Source: Falsirhodobacter flavus (GTDB lineage: Bacteria; Pseudomonadota; Alphaproteobacteria; Rhodobacterales; Rhodobacteraceae). From it: 64,000 nucleotides of DNA. Below are positions 30,001 through 40,340 of this stretch, in pieces (position 1 is the first letter of the stretch; the number at the start of each line of letters is the position of its first letter). The position numbers and the translations under genes were made by a program. The notes under the pieces were generated by a model. The model was not told where the DNA came from, made no database searches, and saw only the letters and a list, made by a program, of their open reading frames with translations. The DNA lies in the NCBI GenBank assembly GCA_029846755.1, contig JARWBI010000001.1, positions 682,001 to 746,000 on the forward strand, in the 5' to 3' direction.

Positions 30001-30603
30001 CTATTGCGGCAGATACCAGTCGCGCCGGTGGTTGATGGCGATCACGAGGTTCAGGACCACCGCGCCGACCAGCGACCAGAAGACCAACCACCAGGGCAGA
30101 ACCGCCAGCGCGACGGCGAACAGGCACAGGTCCCAGCCAAGCTGGACCCAGCCCGCACGAATGCCGAGAAGGTCCTGAAGAATGACGGCGACGATGGAGA
30201 TGCCGCCAAGGCTTGCCCCGTGGCGGAAAAGCCCAAGCAGCCCGACGCCCGATGCGATGCCGAACAAAAGGGCGGCGGCACCCGGCGTGATCCCCGCCAG
30301 CGGCATATGGGCGGGCAGCGCCTCGGCGAGTGCGGAGACGGTCGTGACGCTCAGGAATCCCTTGACTGCAAAGACCGCGCCGCGCCGCTTCCATGCAAAG
30401 ATATAAAACGGCAAGTTCACACAAAAGAAGACCCAGCCGAATGCCCATCCGGTGGAATAGGCGATCAGCAGGGCCAGACCTGCGGTGCCGCCCGTGACAA
30501 GACCGGCGGCACGCAGCATGTGGATGCCAAGGGCGCAAAGGACGGTGCTTATCGCCAGCCCCTGCGCATCCTCGATCCTTGTATATCGTGGAGTTCCGGT
30601 CAT
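30001..30603 (-). CDS. YitT-family membrane protein
   Basis: The 200-residue protein has about five to six transmembrane helices and matches the YitT/DUF161 family in [18 protein letters not shown] and [17 protein letters not shown]. The family resembles small transporters, but function is unproven. The usual C-terminal DUF2179 domain is absent. I chose ATG 30603 over 30621 because it gives a normal N-terminus ahead of the first membrane segment; both are possible. It lies 60 bp downstream of the typA start region, on the same strand. Confidence 0.8.
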   Translation of the reverse strand: MTGTPRYTRIEDAQGLAISTVLCALGIHMLRAAGLVTGGTAGLALLIAYSTGWAFGWVFFCVNLPFYIFAWKRRGAVFAVKGFLSVTTVSALAEALPAHMPLAGITPGAAALLFGIASGVGLLGLFRHGASLGGISIVAVILQDLLGIRAGWVQLGWDLCLFAVALAVLPWWLVFWSLVGAVVLNLVIAINHRRDWYLPQ

Positions 30604-30700
30604 TCCGCGGGCCGCCCGCAATACGATAGGTCGCGCCCGCTCATCCGATCATCCTCGCTTGCGTCGGGGCCTTGTAGCGCCGCCGCAGGCCGTAGGGAAG

Positions 30701-30775
30701 TCAGCCGATGCCGATGAAGGAAAGGATGGCGACGACGATGACCACAAGGCCGACGAGGTAGATGATGCTGTTCAT
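30701..30775 (-). CDS. Small 24-residue single-pass membrane peptide
   Basis: A 25-codon frame with an excellent ribosome site (AAGGAG, 9 nt before the ATG) encodes 24 residues, nearly all hydrophobic: MNSIIYLVGLVVIVVAILS then FIGIG. It would form one membrane helix with both ends very short. No function is known to me. It stands alone between the YitT gene and the glycolipid-binding-domain gene, with a hairpin (30792-30810) just upstream of the ribosome site. The strong ribosome site and uniform hydrophobicity argue that it is translated. Confidence 0.65.
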   Translation of the reverse strand: MNSIIYLVGLVVIVVAILSFIGIG

Positions 30776-30791
30776 GTCTCTCTCCTTGACG

Positions 30792-30810
30792 GGTCGCGTT
30801 TGTCGCGACC
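30792..30810 (-). other. Perfect hairpin upstream of the small membrane peptide
   Basis: GGTCGCG and CGCGACC form a 7-bp stem around a 5-nt loop, between the glycolipid-binding-domain gene and the ribosome site of the 24-residue peptide. No U run follows on the minus strand. It could be a weak terminator or a leader structure affecting the peptide. Confidence 0.4.
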
Positions 30811-30848
30811 TTTCGGAGGGTTAACGGCCTGAACGCGCTTCGGTTCCG

Positions 30849-31385
30849 TCACGCCTCGCGTCGCCAGAGCCCGGGATAGTCGCGCACGAAACCGTCGGGG
30901 CCGAATTCGATCAAACCGCTGAAATCATGCACCGGAGAGCGGTATTCGTAGTGCAATGTGCCGGTTCGGCGATAGACCTGCGGCAGTTCCACCAGTTCCG
31001 GCGCGCCGATGTCGAACCACGCGACAGAGAAACGGGCGGTGCGGTTCACCGGCGGCGCTTCGCTGCGCAGCTGAAGCGTGTTCGTCGCCGGGGTGAAGCC
31101 GAGGTCGAGATGCTTCAGATGCCCGAGCCCCATCTGCCGCCCGTCCAGCCTCCAGCCGCTATCGCAGCGGCGGATGTCATGGGCGAAGCGGCGACCGTCA
31201 CGGCACCCTTCGATCCGGGCGGCCCGGGTCGTGCCTTCATCATCTGCCGCGATCTGATAGCTGACGGTCAGGGACGAACCTCCGGTCTGGAGGATTCCTT
31301 CGAGTCGGAGGGTTCCGGCCTCCTCGGACAGAAGCGCCGCGTCATGGCCCGGCACATCCAGTCTTTTCCACAACGCTGTCGCCAT
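30849..31385 (-). CDS. Putative glycolipid-binding domain protein (DUF1089)
   Basis: The 178-residue protein matches the putative glycolipid-binding family: TRAARIEGCRDGRRF, the highly conserved HLDLGFTPATNTLQL, PQVYRRTGTLHYEYRS, and the C-terminal FGPDGFVRDYPGLWRR. No signal peptide is seen. The role is unknown beyond structural similarity to lipid-carrier barrels. The frame extends to 31436, but ATG 31385 has a clear GGAGG upstream, so I used it. It follows icd on the same strand, beyond the icd terminator. Confidence 0.82.
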   Translation of the reverse strand: MATALWKRLDVPGHDAALLSEEAGTLRLEGILQTGGSSLTVSYQIAADDEGTTRAARIEGCRDGRRFAHDIRRCDSGWRLDGRQMGLGHLKHLDLGFTPATNTLQLRSEAPPVNRTARFSVAWFDIGAPELVELPQVYRRTGTLHYEYRSPVHDFSGLIEFGPDGFVRDYPGLWRREA

Positions 31386-31432
31386 CGGTCCCCCTCCGTG
31401 AGGGTTGAATCTATAGCTGTTGCGTATCGTTT

Positions 31433-31463
31433 CCATGAAGAAGCCCCGGCAGTGCCGGGGCTT
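31433..31463 (-). terminator. Rho-independent terminator of icd
   Basis: AAGCCCCGGC and GCCGGGGCTT form a 10-bp stem with a 3-nt loop, followed on the minus strand by a short pyrimidine run (CTTC). It starts 8 nt after the icd stop. Confidence 0.8.
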
Positions 31464-31470
31464 TCCTGTC

Positions 31471-32685
31471 TTATCCTGCGAGAGCTTTGTTCAGGTATTC
31501 GTCGACCTTTTCCAGATAGCCCATCGTGGTCAGCCATTTCTGGTCCGGACCCACCAGCAAGGCAAGGTCCTTGGTCATGTGACCGTCTTCGACCGTCTGG
31601 ACCGTGACCCGCTCCAGCGTGGCGGCGAAGTTGGCCAGCGCCTCGTTCCCGTCCAGCTTGGCACGGTGACGCAGACCACCCGTCCATGCATAGATCGAAG
31701 CGATGGAGTTGGTCGACGTCTCCTTGCCCTTCTGGTGCTGGCGGTAGTGGCGAGTGACGGTGCCGTGCGCGGCCTCGGCCTCGACGACCTGCCCATCGGG
31801 CGTCATCAGCACGGAGGTCATCAGACCCAGCGAGCCGAAGCCCTGCGCGACGGTGTCCGACTGCACATCGCCATCATAGTTCTTGCAAGCCCAGACATAG
31901 CCACCCGACCATTTCAGCGCCGATGCGACCATGTCGTCGATCAGACGGTGCTCATAGGTGATGCCGGCGGCTTTGAACTTGTCGGCGAATTCCTCGTCGA
32001 AGACCTGTTGGAACAGGTCCTTGAAGCGGCCGTCATAGGCCTTGAGGATGGTGTTCTTGGTCGAGAGATAAACCGGCCAGCCCTTGACCAGACCGTAGTT
32101 CATCGACGCGCGCGCGAAGTCGATGATCGACTGGTCAAGGTTGTACATCGCCATCGTGACGCCGGAACCCGGAGCCTGGAACACTTCCTTCTCGATCACT
32201 TCGCCGTCTTCACCGACGAACTTGATCGACAGCTTGCCCTTGCCGGGGAAGCGGAAGTCGGTCGCGCGGTACTGGTCGCCGAAGGCGTGACGGCCGACGA
32301 CGATCGGCTGGGTCCAGCCCGGCACCAGACGCGGGACGTTCTTGCAGATGATCGGTTCGCGGAAGATCACGCCCCCGAGGATGTTGCGGATCGTGCCGTT
32401 CGGCGAACGCCACATCTGCTTGAGGCCGAATTCCTCGACGCGCTGTTCGTCAGGGGTGATGGTCGCGCATTTGACGCCGACGCCGTATTTCTTGATCGCT
32501 TCGGCAGAGTCGATGGTGATCTGGTCGTTGGTGCGGTCACGCTCCTCAATGCCCAAATCGTAGTATTTCAGGTCGACGTCGAGATAGGGCAGGATCAGCT
32601 TTTTCTTGATGAAATCCCAGATGATGCGGGTCATCTCATCGCCGTCGAGCTCGACGACGGGGTTGGCTACCTTGATCTTCGACAT
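31471..32685 (-). CDS. icd: NADP-dependent isocitrate dehydrogenase
   Basis: This TCA-cycle enzyme oxidises isocitrate to 2-oxoglutarate and supplies NADPH. The 404-residue protein is of the eukaryote-like homodimeric type: [20 protein letters not shown], the substrate segment [20 protein letters not shown]-type ([11 protein letters not shown]), and the NADP-binding [13 protein letters not shown]. The long upstream frame to 33075 is shadow of the next gene; ATG 32685 with GGAGG-like AGGCCCCC context fits the family start. A terminator follows. Confidence 0.96.
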   Translation of the reverse strand: MSKIKVANPVVELDGDEMTRIIWDFIKKKLILPYLDVDLKYYDLGIEERDRTNDQITIDSAEAIKKYGVGVKCATITPDEQRVEEFGLKQMWRSPNGTIRNILGGVIFREPIICKNVPRLVPGWTQPIVVGRHAFGDQYRATDFRFPGKGKLSIKFVGEDGEVIEKEVFQAPGSGVTMAMYNLDQSIIDFARASMNYGLVKGWPVYLSTKNTILKAYDGRFKDLFQQVFDEEFADKFKAAGITYEHRLIDDMVASALKWSGGYVWACKNYDGDVQSDTVAQGFGSLGLMTSVLMTPDGQVVEAEAAHGTVTRHYRQHQKGKETSTNSIASIYAWTGGLRHRAKLDGNEALANFAATLERVTVQTVEDGHMTKDLALLVGPDQKWLTTMGYLEKVDEYLNKALAG

Positions 32686-32770
32686 GGGGGCCTCTGTGTT
32701 GGATTCGCTTGGCGCGGTGATAGCGGAATTCCGAAAGGCGCGAAAGGTCGTATGCTGTCGTATACCGAAA

Positions 32771-33106
32771 TTAGGCGGGATCTTCCGAAGTTTCGCCGAA
32801 ATACAATTCGTATGTGAAGGACCTGCCGGACGCGCGCATCGCCGCGATCTTGTCATCCAGCAGTGCGCGCATGCGGGTCGGCTCCATCGGGATGTCCCAG
32901 TCTTCCTCGCCATCCAAACCCATGATGGCAAATTCCAGCGTGCCCTTGCCGTCGGCGACGACTTCCATCGTGTAGACCCATTCGTCCAAAGGCTCCAACC
33001 GGGCGGCAAGATGTTGCAGATCGTCCAGCGAGGCGACACGGACGGGCGCGTCCTGAAGCAGCACCGACAGCGCATCGTCGGAAAGGGAGGGGGTGTAATC
33101 GGGCAT
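32771..33106 (-). CDS. Conserved hypothetical protein, 111 residues
   Basis: I do not recognise a named domain. The product is acidic and soluble, with no signal or membrane segment: [58 protein letters not shown] (here shortened in parts), and a C-terminal [20 protein letters not shown]. Its start overlaps the stop of the HD-domain gene as TGATG, so the two, with the hydrolase, form a coupled three-gene operon. The regular spacing supports it as real. Confidence 0.7.
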   Translation of the reverse strand: MPDYTPSLSDDALSVLLQDAPVRVASLDDLQHLAARLEPLDEWVYTMEVVADGKGTLEFAIMGLDGEEDWDIPMEPTRMRALLDDKIAAMRASGRSFTYELYFGETSEDPA

Positions 33107-33693
33107 CAGGTCGTCTCGAAGAAAGAGGCCGCGCGGGTCCGCACCCAGTCCCAGAGGGCAGGCGCCCCGCGTGCGACCTTGTGTCCCACGCGGGATTGAA
33201 GCTGTTCGGCGGTCACGTTGTAGGTGGTCCATGTGCCGCCCCCGCAGGCGATGTTCTGCATCACCGGCTGCACGCGGTCCAGGGATTTGGCGAAGATGGC
33301 GTCGGGGGTTTCGGCGGCCTCGAACTCCTCCCACAGGGCGCGGAAGTCCCTCGCCTGATCGGGCGGAAGAAGGCCGAAGATGCGGTCGGCGGCGGCGGCT
33401 TCGGCGGCCATCTGCACGTCGGACGCGTGGGCGGTTCCGTTCGCGGAATGGATCGGCACGTCGCCGGTATCGATCTCGACCAGATCGTGCAGGATCAGCA
33501 TCCGCATGACGCGGGTGATGTCCACGCCCGGCGCGGCCTGATCGGCCAGCACCATCGCATAGAGCGCGAGGTGCCAGCTGTGCTCGCCCGAGTTTTCCTG
33601 CCGCGATCCGTCGCAGAGGGTCGTCGCGCGCAGCACTGATTTCAGCCGGTCCGCCTCGTTCAGGAAGGCGAATTGCTGCGCGAGCCGGTCCAT
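33106..33693 (-). CDS. HD-domain phosphohydrolase, YfbR-like
   Basis: The 195-residue protein has an HD metal site: His in SGEHSWHLALYA, the HD pair in LILHDLVEIDTGDVP, and a late Asp in KSLDRVQPVM. This matches the HD_3 group that includes the 5'-deoxynucleotidase YfbR. Nucleotide dephosphorylation is a fair guess, but the substrate is not shown. It is coupled by TGATG overlaps to the hydrolase upstream and the unknown protein downstream. Confidence 0.82.
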   Translation of the reverse strand: MDRLAQQFAFLNEADRLKSVLRATTLCDGSRQENSGEHSWHLALYAMVLADQAAPGVDITRVMRMLILHDLVEIDTGDVPIHSANGTAHASDVQMAAEAAAADRIFGLLPPDQARDFRALWEEFEAAETPDAIFAKSLDRVQPVMQNIACGGGTWTTYNVTAEQLQSRVGHKVARGAPALWDWVRTRAASFFETT

Positions 33694-34352
33694 CAGCGGG
33701 TGGCTTCGCCCAAGCGGCGTTTGACGTAACCGCTGACCGTGTCGATCATCGGGGTCATGTGGGCTTCCTCGTCCTTGAAGAAGTGATCCGCGCCTTCGAC
33801 GATCTCGTGCGTGATGGTGATGCCCTTCTGCTCGTGCAGCTTGTTCACGAGGCTGACGGTATCCTTCGGCTGCGCCACGCGGTCAGCCGAGCCGTTGATG
33901 ATGAGGCCCGAGGACGGGCAGGGCGCAAGGAACGAGAAGTCATACATGTTCGCGGGCGGAGAGACCGATACGAAGCCCGTAATCTCGGGTCGGCGCATCA
34001 GAAGCTGCATGCCGATCCATGCGCCGAAGCTGAACCCGGCGACCCAGCAATGCTTGGCGTTCTGGTTCATCGATTGCAAGTAGTCCAGCGCCGAGGCCGC
34101 ATCCGAAAGCTCGCCGATGCCCTGATCGTATTCGCCCTGGCTGCGCCCGACGCCGCGGAAGTTGAACCGCAGCACCGTGAAGCCCAGCTTATAGAAGGCA
34201 TAGTGAAGGTTGTAGACGACCTTGTTGTTCATCGACCCGCCGAATTGCGGATGCGGATGCAGCACGATGGCGATCGGCGCGTCACGTTCCTTCTGCGGGT
34301 GGTAGCGACCTTCCAGCCGACCCTCGGGACCGGCGAAAATGACTTCGGGCAT
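33693..34352 (-). CDS. Alpha/beta hydrolase
   Basis: The 219-residue protein has the hydrolase fold of small serine esterases/dienelactone-hydrolase-like proteins: AIVLHPHPQFGGSMNNKVV, LRFNFRGVGRSQGEYD, the nucleophile elbow GFSFGAW, LIINGSADRV and the catalytic His in GADHFF. Catalytic Ser, Asp and His are all in place. The natural substrate is unknown. ATG 34352 is the family start; the frame upstream to 34874 lies opposite iscR. It is divergent from iscR and coupled to the HD gene. Confidence 0.88.
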   Translation of the reverse strand: MPEVIFAGPEGRLEGRYHPQKERDAPIAIVLHPHPQFGGSMNNKVVYNLHYAFYKLGFTVLRFNFRGVGRSQGEYDQGIGELSDAASALDYLQSMNQNAKHCWVAGFSFGAWIGMQLLMRRPEITGFVSVSPPANMYDFSFLAPCPSSGLIINGSADRVAQPKDTVSLVNKLHEQKGITITHEIVEGADHFFKDEEAHMTPMIDTVSGYVKRRLGEATR

Positions 34353-34402
34353 GGATGCGCCTTTTTCTGTCCGGAGAAACTTGACTGTTTCGCTCGGATA
34401 AC

Positions 34403-34417
34403 TTAGAACCATTCCAA
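34403..34417. promoter_or_regulatory. Candidate iron-responsive operator ahead of the suf operon
   Basis: TTAGAACCATTCCAA is an imperfect inverted repeat (TTAGAA-N3-TTCCAA) close to the Irr-type iron control element with TTAGAA-N3-TTCTAA symmetry. A TTGACA (-35-like) follows at 34423-34428. It lies in the 147-bp gap between the hydrolase gene and iscR. Confidence 0.4.
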
Positions 34418-34499
34418 AAGGGTTGACAGGGTCTCCCCGATGGGCTGGAAGTGAGTTAAGCGGCCCTGCGGCTGACGTCAATGTTATTGGGGCAAAGGC

Positions 34500-34961
34500 A
34501 TGAAACTCTCGACCAAGGGTAGATATGCGATGGTGGCGCTTGCCGACCTCGCGCTGGTGAAGGGCGAAGGGCTGACCTCGCTTGCCGAGGTGTCCAAACG
34601 TCAGGACATATCCTTGCCTTATCTGGAGCAGCTTTTCGTCAAGCTGCGCCGCGCCGGTCTGGTCGAGGCGGTGCGTGGTCCGGGTGGCGGATATCGGCTG
34701 GCGAAAAGCCCCGACGCGATCCGCGTGTCCGAGATCATGGAGGCCGTCGAGGAACATGTGAACGCCATGCATACCGGTGCGGGCGCATCGGGCGGCATTT
34801 CCGGCAGCCGGGCGCAGTCGATGACCAACCGTCTGTGGGAAGGGCTGTCGGCACATGTCTATGTGTTTCTGCACCAGACGCGGCTTTCGGATGTCGTGAA
34901 GAACGCGATGGCCCCGTGCCCGGCGGTTCCGGCGCTGTTCAGGGTGGTGGACGAGGAGTGA
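34500..34961 (+). CDS. iscR: Rrf2-family iron-sulfur regulator IscR
   Basis: IscR represses or activates Fe-S assembly genes according to cluster supply. The 153-residue protein has the Rrf2 winged helix (MKLSTKGRYAMVALADLAL, ISLPYLEQLFVKLRRAGLV, RGPGGGYRLAK). The three-cysteine cluster loop of E. coli IscR is absent: residues 91-107 hold no cysteine, and the only Cys is Cys140 in APCPAVPAL. This fits the single-cysteine IscR type of rhodobacters. It heads the suf operon and its stop overlaps the desulfurase start. Confidence 0.92.
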   Translation: MKLSTKGRYAMVALADLALVKGEGLTSLAEVSKRQDISLPYLEQLFVKLRRAGLVEAVRGPGGGYRLAKSPDAIRVSEIMEAVEEHVNAMHTGAGASGGISGSRAQSMTNRLWEGLSAHVYVFLHQTRLSDVVKNAMAPCPAVPALFRVVDEE

Positions 34962-36001
34962 TGGAGCGCATCTATCTCGACTGGAACGCGACGACCCCGC
35001 TGCGCCCCGAAGCGCGGGCGGCGATGATCGGTGCGATGGATCTGGTCGGGAACCCGTCTTCGGTTCATGCCGAGGGGCGGGCGGCTAAGGCGCTGGTCGA
35101 ACGGGCGCGGGCACAGGTGGCGGCGGCCTTGGGGGCCGAGGGGGCGGATATCGTCTTCGTCTCGGGTGCGACCGAGGCGGCGGCGCTGGCCTGCGCCGGG
35201 GGCGGTCTGGTCTGTTCGGATGTGGAGCATGAGGCGGTCTCGGCTTGGTGCGATGCGGCATTGCCCGCGCCGGATGGCCGCGTGGCGGTGACGGACCCGG
35301 CAAAGACGGCGCTGCAACTGGCCAATTCCGAAACCGGGATCTTGCAGGATCTGCCCGAAGGTCTGGCCGTGTCGGACGTGACGCAAGCCTTCGGCAAGAT
35401 TCCGTTTGCATTCAACTGGCTTGGCTGTGACATGGCACTGGTTTCGGCGCACAAGCTGGGCGGGCCGAAGGGCATCGGCGCGCTGGTGATTCGTCGGGGG
35501 CTGGACGTGGCGGCGCAACTGAAGGGCGGCGGGCAGGAGATGGGCCGCCGTGCGGGGACCGAGAACATCGTTGGCATCGCGGGTTTCGGCGCAGCGGCGG
35601 AAGCGGCCTCGCGCGATCTGGCGGGTGGGGTCTGGGACGGCGTCGCGAAAGTTAGAGACGTTCTAGAATCGGCATTGTCGGATGGCGGCGAAGGCATTAT
35701 CTCGGTGGGCAAGGGCATGGCCCGTCTGCCGAACACGCTTTGCATCATCGCGCCCGGCTGGAAGGGCGAGACGCAGGTGATGCAGATGGACCTTGCCGGT
35801 TTCGCCGTATCTGCCGGGTCGGCCTGTTCCAGCGGCAAGGTGCGCGCCAGCAAGGTTTTGCGTGCGATGGGGTATGACGAGGGTCTGGCGGCATCGGCGC
35901 TTCGCGTCTCGCTTGGCCCCAATGTGACAGAGGATCGGGCGCTGCGGTTCGCAGAGGCCTGGACGAAGGCAAGGGACCGCCATCGGTCCCGCGCCGCGTG
36001 A
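34961..36001 (+). CDS. NifS/IscS-type cysteine desulfurase
   Basis: The PLP enzyme removes sulfur from cysteine for Fe-S assembly. The 346-residue protein has [18 protein letters not shown], the Schiff-base Lys165 in [17 protein letters not shown] and the active-site Cys289 in [11 protein letters not shown], as in class I desulfurases. The ATG at 34961 overlaps the iscR stop (TGATG) with GAGGAG upstream, which sets the start. It is distinct from the class II SufS at the end of the same operon. Confidence 0.93.
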   Translation: MERIYLDWNATTPLRPEARAAMIGAMDLVGNPSSVHAEGRAAKALVERARAQVAAALGAEGADIVFVSGATEAAALACAGGGLVCSDVEHEAVSAWCDAALPAPDGRVAVTDPAKTALQLANSETGILQDLPEGLAVSDVTQAFGKIPFAFNWLGCDMALVSAHKLGGPKGIGALVIRRGLDVAAQLKGGGQEMGRRAGTENIVGIAGFGAAAEAASRDLAGGVWDGVAKVRDVLESALSDGGEGIISVGKGMARLPNTLCIIAPGWKGETQVMQMDLAGFAVSAGSACSSGKVRASKVLRAMGYDEGLAASALRVSLGPNVTEDRALRFAEAWTKARDRHRSRAA

Positions 36002-36012
36002 AGGAGAGAATG

Positions 36013-37517
<1,505 letters not shown>

Positions 37518-37521
<4 letters not shown>

Positions 37522-37832
37522 TCGTCACCACCACCTCGAACATCGAGGGGAGCCGCATCACCGCCTATCACGGGCTGGTGGTGGGCGAGGCGATCATGGG
37601 CGCGAATTTCGTCCGCGATTTCTTCGCCTCGATCACCGACAAGATCGGTGGTCGCTCGGGGGCCTATGAGGCCAAATTGCAGGACGCGCGCGATGCTGCG
37701 ATGCGCGACCTTGAAATACGTGCCGGAAAACTCGGCGCGAACGCCGTTGTCGGCGTCGATCTCGACTATGAAGTGGTCGGGGAATCCATGCTCATGGTGT
37801 CGATCTCCGGCACCGCCGTTACAGTTGCCTGA
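37518..37832 (+). CDS. UPF0145/YbjQ family protein inside the suf operon
   Basis: The 104-residue protein is a full-length UPF0145 (YbjQ, putative heavy-metal-binding) member: [36 protein letters not shown] and [18 protein letters not shown]. The family forms rings, and its function is unknown. It is coupled to sufB by an ATGA overlap and sits 8 nt before sufC, so it is part of the Fe-S operon. A metal-related helper role is inferred from context only. Confidence 0.85.
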
Positions 37833-37840
37833 GGAAGATC

Positions 37841-38596
37841 ATGCTCGAAATCAAGAACCTGCACGTCAAACTTGAGGAAGAGGACAAGGTCATCCTCCGC
37901 GGCGTCGACCTGAAGGTCGAGGCCGGCAAGGTCCATGCGATCATGGGCCCGAACGGGTCGGGCAAATCGACGCTGTCCTATGTCCTGTCGGGCCGCGACG
38001 GTTACGAAGTGACCGAAGGCAGCGCCACGCTGGAAGACCAGGAACTGCTGGAGATGGAGCCGGAAGAGCGCGCCGCGGCGGGTCTTTTCCTTGCGTTCCA
38101 ATATCCGGTGGAGATTCCCGGCGTCGGCAACATGACCTTCCTGCGCACCGCGCTGAACGCCCAGCGCAAGGCGCGCGGCGAGGATGAAGTGTCGGCCGGC
38201 GATTTCCTGAAACTGGTGCGCGAGAAAGCCGCCAGCCTGAAGATCGACGCGGACATGATGAAGCGCCCGGTGAACGTCGGCTTCTCGGGCGGCGAAAAGA
38301 AGCGGAACGAGATCCTGCAGATGGCCCTGCTGGAGCCGAAGATGTGCATCCTGGACGAAACGGATTCGGGTCTGGACGTCGATGCGATGAAACTGGTGTC
38401 GGAAGGCGTGAACGCGCTGCGCGACGAGGGGCGGGCGTTTCTGGTCATCACCCACTATCAACGGTTGCTGGACCATATCAAACCGGACGTCGTGCATATC
38501 ATGGCGAACGGTCGCATCGTGCAGACCGGCGGGCCGGAACTGGCGCTCGAGGTCGAGAAGAACGGCTATGCCGACATTCTTGCAGGGGTGCAGTGA
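37841..38596 (+). CDS. sufC: Fe-S assembly ATPase SufC
   Basis: SufC is the ABC-type ATPase of the SufBCD scaffold. The 251-residue protein has Walker A GPNGSGKST (36-44), the Q loop in LAFQYPVEIPG, the SufC-type signature FSGGEKKRNEILQ, Walker B MCILDETDSGLD and the switch His in VITHYQRLL. All catalytic features are intact. The stop overlaps the sufD start as TGATG. Confidence 0.97.
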   Translation: MLEIKNLHVKLEEEDKVILRGVDLKVEAGKVHAIMGPNGSGKSTLSYVLSGRDGYEVTEGSATLEDQELLEMEPEERAAAGLFLAFQYPVEIPGVGNMTFLRTALNAQRKARGEDEVSAGDFLKLVREKAASLKIDADMMKRPVNVGFSGGEKKRNEILQMALLEPKMCILDETDSGLDVDAMKLVSEGVNALRDEGRAFLVITHYQRLLDHIKPDVVHIMANGRIVQTGGPELALEVEKNGYADILAGVQ

Positions 38597-39867
38597 TGGC
38601 ATTGCCGCAAGCGAAGCTGGACCAGCTTTCGGCCCGGATCGCGGGGCTGCATTTTCCCGCGACCGGCTGGCAGGGCAAGGCCCGCGGCGAGGCGTTGGAG
38701 CGTCTGGGCGCGATGGGCCTGCCGGGCAAGCGTGACGAATACTGGCGCTATACCGACCCGACGGCGCTGACCGCGCCCGAGACGAAGGCTGTCGAAGGGC
38801 GGGGCGAGGCCGCGTTCGAATCCATCGACGCGGTGAAGCTGGTCTTCGTGGACGGTGTCTTCGATGCAGCGGCGTCCGACGATCCGGCGCTTGCCGGGGT
38901 CGAGATCACCCGTCTGGCCGAAGTTGCCGATATCCATTGGGCGGGCGATCTGTATGGCCAGCTGGAAGCGGCGGGCCAGACGCCAGTGCAGCGTCCGCTG
39001 GCGGCGATCGGTTCGGCCTTTGCGACCGATGGCGTCCTGATCCGTGCAACGGCCGCGGCCGGACGCCCCGTGGCGCTGGTTTATCGTTCGGAATCATATT
39101 CTTCCGACGTGATCCTTCATCATGTCGTGAAGCTGGAGGAAGGCGCGGAACTGACGCTGCTGGAAAGCGGCGATGCGGCGGCGCGGCTTCTGACGGTGAT
39201 GGAAGTCGATGTGGCGAAAGACGCGCGGTTCCATCACGTCCGCTCGCAGGGGCGCACGCCAGAGCGGCTTGTTGCCACGCATATCTTTGCGCGGATCGCC
39301 GAAGGGGCGCTGTTCAAATCCTTCACCGTCGCCGCGAACGGGGTCCTGACCCGGAACGAGGCGGTGCTGGATATCGTCGGGGACGATGCTGTCGCGCATG
39401 TCGCGGGCGTCGCGGTCGGCGATGGTCGCGATTTCCTGCATGACGACACCGTCTTCATCACCCACGGGGCCGAGCGGTGCGAGAGCCGTCAGGTGTTCAA
39501 AAAGGTGCTGAAGAACGGCGCGACAGGGGTGTTCCAGGGCAAGATCTTGGTGAAGCCCGGTGCGCAGAAGACGGACGGTTACCAGATCAGCCAGTCGCTG
39601 CTGCTGGACGGCGACAGCCAGTTCCTCGCCAAACCCGAGCTCGAAATCTATGCCGACGACGTGAAATGTTCGCACGGCTCCACTTCGGGCGCGATCGACG
39701 ACACGGCGCTGTTCTACCTCCGCTCGCGCGGGGTGCCGGAAAAGGCGGCACAATCGCTGCTGGTTCTGGCCTTCCTTGCCGAAGCGCTGGCGGAGATCGA
39801 GGACGAGGCGATCGCCGAGGACCTGCGCGCGCGGCTGGAAGGCTGGCTGGACCGGCACGACGGCTGA
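38596..39867 (+). CDS. sufD: Fe-S cluster assembly protein SufD
   Basis: SufD pairs with SufB in the scaffold complex. The 423-residue protein shows KRDEYWRYTDP near the N-terminus, and the conserved C-terminal stretch DGYQISQSLLLD, EIYADDVKCSHGSTSG, and DTALFYLRSRGVPE. The ATG at 38596 overlaps the sufC stop. The next gene, a YIP1 protein, overlaps its stop in the same way. Confidence 0.95.
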   Translation: MALPQAKLDQLSARIAGLHFPATGWQGKARGEALERLGAMGLPGKRDEYWRYTDPTALTAPETKAVEGRGEAAFESIDAVKLVFVDGVFDAAASDDPALAGVEITRLAEVADIHWAGDLYGQLEAAGQTPVQRPLAAIGSAFATDGVLIRATAAAGRPVALVYRSESYSSDVILHHVVKLEEGAELTLLESGDAAARLLTVMEVDVAKDARFHHVRSQGRTPERLVATHIFARIAEGALFKSFTVAANGVLTRNEAVLDIVGDDAVAHVAGVAVGDGRDFLHDDTVFITHGAERCESRQVFKKVLKNGATGVFQGKILVKPGAQKTDGYQISQSLLLDGDSQFLAKPELEIYADDVKCSHGSTSGAIDDTALFYLRSRGVPEKAAQSLLVLAFLAEALAEIEDEAIAEDLRARLEGWLDRHDG

Positions 39868-40340
39868 TGCCGGTCGCGTCGGACATCCTGTCCAGCTATC
39901 TGCACCCCCGCGCGGTGATCCGGCGCAAGCTGGAGCCGCGCGAGGATCGGGCGCTGGCGACCCTGATGGGGGCGGCGGGGCTGATCTTCGTCGCCGGCTG
40001 GCCGCAGGCGGCGCGGATGGCGCACCTTGATCCGTCCGTGCCGCTGGATGCGCGGCTTGGCGGATCGTTGATGGCGGTCCTGTTTCTGCTGCCGCTGTTC
40101 TGCTATGTTCTGGCGGCACTGTCGCATCTGGTGGCCAAGGGTCTGGGCGGCAAGGGAAGCTTTTTTGGCGCGCGGATGGCGCTGTTCCAGGCGCTTCTGT
40201 CGGTTGCGCCGCTGATGCTGCTTCAGGGGCTGGTCGCGGGATTTATCGGCCCCGGCCCGCAGCTTGCCGCCGCCAGCCTGTTGACGGGCGGCGCATTCCT
40301 CTGGATATGGCTGAGCATGCTGATCGAGGTTGAGACGTGA
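39867..40340 (+). CDS. YIP1-family membrane protein (first copy)
   Basis: The 157-residue protein has about four transmembrane helices (LMGAAGLIFVAGWP, GSLMAVLFLLPLFCYVLAAL in part, LFQALLSVAPLMLLQGLVAG in part, LTGGAFLWIWLSML). It resembles YIP1 proteins. Function is unknown. It is coupled by TGATG to sufD and overlaps the second YIP1 gene, so it is expressed with the Fe-S operon. Whether it acts in Fe-S assembly is not known. Confidence 0.75.
   Translation: MPVASDILSSYLHPRAVIRRKLEPREDRALATLMGAAGLIFVAGWPQAARMAHLDPSVPLDARLGGSLMAVLFLLPLFCYVLAALSHLVAKGLGGKGSFFGARMALFQALLSVAPLMLLQGLVAGFIGPGPQLAAASLLTGGAFLWIWLSMLIEVET

Noticed and set aside
28096-30717. An 873-codon open frame on the plus strand
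   Set aside because: It is the shadow of typA and the YitT gene, both with clear motifs on the other strand.
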